A stretch of 64,000 nucleotides of DNA from CAXSEF01 sp964236695 (GTDB lineage: Bacteria; Pseudomonadota; Alphaproteobacteria; Acetobacterales; Acetobacteraceae), in assembly GCA_964236695.1 (NCBI GenBank), contig CAXSFU010000005.1, positions 1-64,000 on the forward strand, in the 5' to 3' direction. Position 1 is the stretch's first letter; every line of letters starts with the position of its first letter. Under the pieces are notes generated by a model. The model worked only from the letters and a program-made list of their open reading frames with translations. It did not search any database and was not told the DNA's origin. The translations under genes were made by a program, and so were the position numbers. This document shows, in pieces, positions 63,758 to 64,000 of the stretch.

Positions 63758-64000
63758 CGCGGCAACGCCTCGGCAAAGGTCGCGGGAGGCCGCACGCCGG
63801 CGGCAGGGACCAGCGGCGCGCTGCCGGCGAGGACGTGCACGTGGCCGGGCGCGTCGATGGTCGCGGCGAGCACTGCGCGCGAGGTGGGGTTGAGCACGCG
63901 GATGCGCTCGCCGACCGCGCCGTCGTCCATGGCCTGCGCCTGGGCGGAAAGGGAGATGCCTGGGCCGTCGAGCTGCATGGCAACCAGCGCGCCGCGGGTG
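63754..64000 (-). CDS. flgA: Flagellar P-ring assembly chaperone FlgA (3' part)
   Basis: Only the last 80 or so codons are present; the gene continues past 64000. MQLDGPGISLSAQAQAMDD and GERIRVLNPTSRAVLAA are the conserved SAF-domain end of FlgA. It lies upstream of flgH in the same unit. Confidence 0.75.
   Translation of the reverse strand, partial: TRGALVAMQLDGPGISLSAQAQAMDDGAVGERIRVLNPTSRAVLAATIDAPGHVHVLAGSAPLVPAAGVRPPATFAEALPR

Overview
The window looks like chromosomal DNA of a very GC-rich alphaproteobacterium, most likely Rhodospirillales and probably Acetobacteraceae. The evidence is a three-subunit proton-translocating transhydrogenase, a hisZ-purA pair, UPF0262 and DUF983 genes, a DksA without the four-cysteine zinc finger, and a fliX-flgI-flgJ(N) flagellar neighbourhood. 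This placement is by gene content and was not tested by phylogeny. I found no rRNA, tRNA, CRISPR array, transposase or prophage gene.

Layout. 0.2-4.0 kb: cydD-cydC. 4.3-19.1 kb: almost entirely minus strand. It holds a repeat-rich lipoprotein gene and then a candidate biosynthetic cluster: radical SAM protein, inositol-3-phosphate synthase, degenerate HD-like protein, methyltransferase, Gfo/Idh/MocA oxidoreductase, YcaO protein, sugar-phosphate isomerase, GT4 glycosyltransferase, PIG-L deacetylase and an OpgH-like GT2. The last four genes are joined by GTGA overlaps. 19-31 kb: small membrane proteins, pntAA-pntAB-pntB, an MFS transporter, a DUF433/DUF5615 toxin-antitoxin pair, an SDR, an amino-acid permease and a glycosyltransferase. 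31-47 kb: S9 peptidase, ene-reductase, an ATP-grasp/DedA pair, a beta-lactamase-fold protein without its SxxK residues coupled to an AsmA protein, acetyltransferase, SGNH hydrolase, M20 peptidase, TetR regulator and an outer-membrane efflux lipoprotein. 47-59 kb: gtrA, ompA, a serC remnant, hisZ, purA, a pseudokinase with a membrane partner, mtnA, UPF0262, DUF983, panC and a GT4. 59.8-64 kb: flagellar P/L-ring genes with fliX and dksA; flgA runs off the right edge.

Two intergenic repeat families run through everything. Family A has fifteen full or partial copies of about 50-180 bp with inverted-repeat ends and nested hairpins. Base changes in one arm are matched by changes in the other, and most copies lie within a few dozen bases of a stop codon. 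Family B has three copies of about 140 bp made of three T/A-rich or GC-rich hairpins, also at gene ends. Neither encodes a credible protein.

The best candidate for an undescribed system is the 5.7-18.6 kb cluster. Its enzyme set (inositol phosphate synthesis, GT4 glycosyl transfer, PIG-L N-deacetylation, sugar isomerase and oxidoreductase, methyltransferase, YcaO, radical SAM) would fit a modified inositol or amino-sugar glycoside. The product is unknown and the pathway is inferred. The covarying family A elements are the second main finding.
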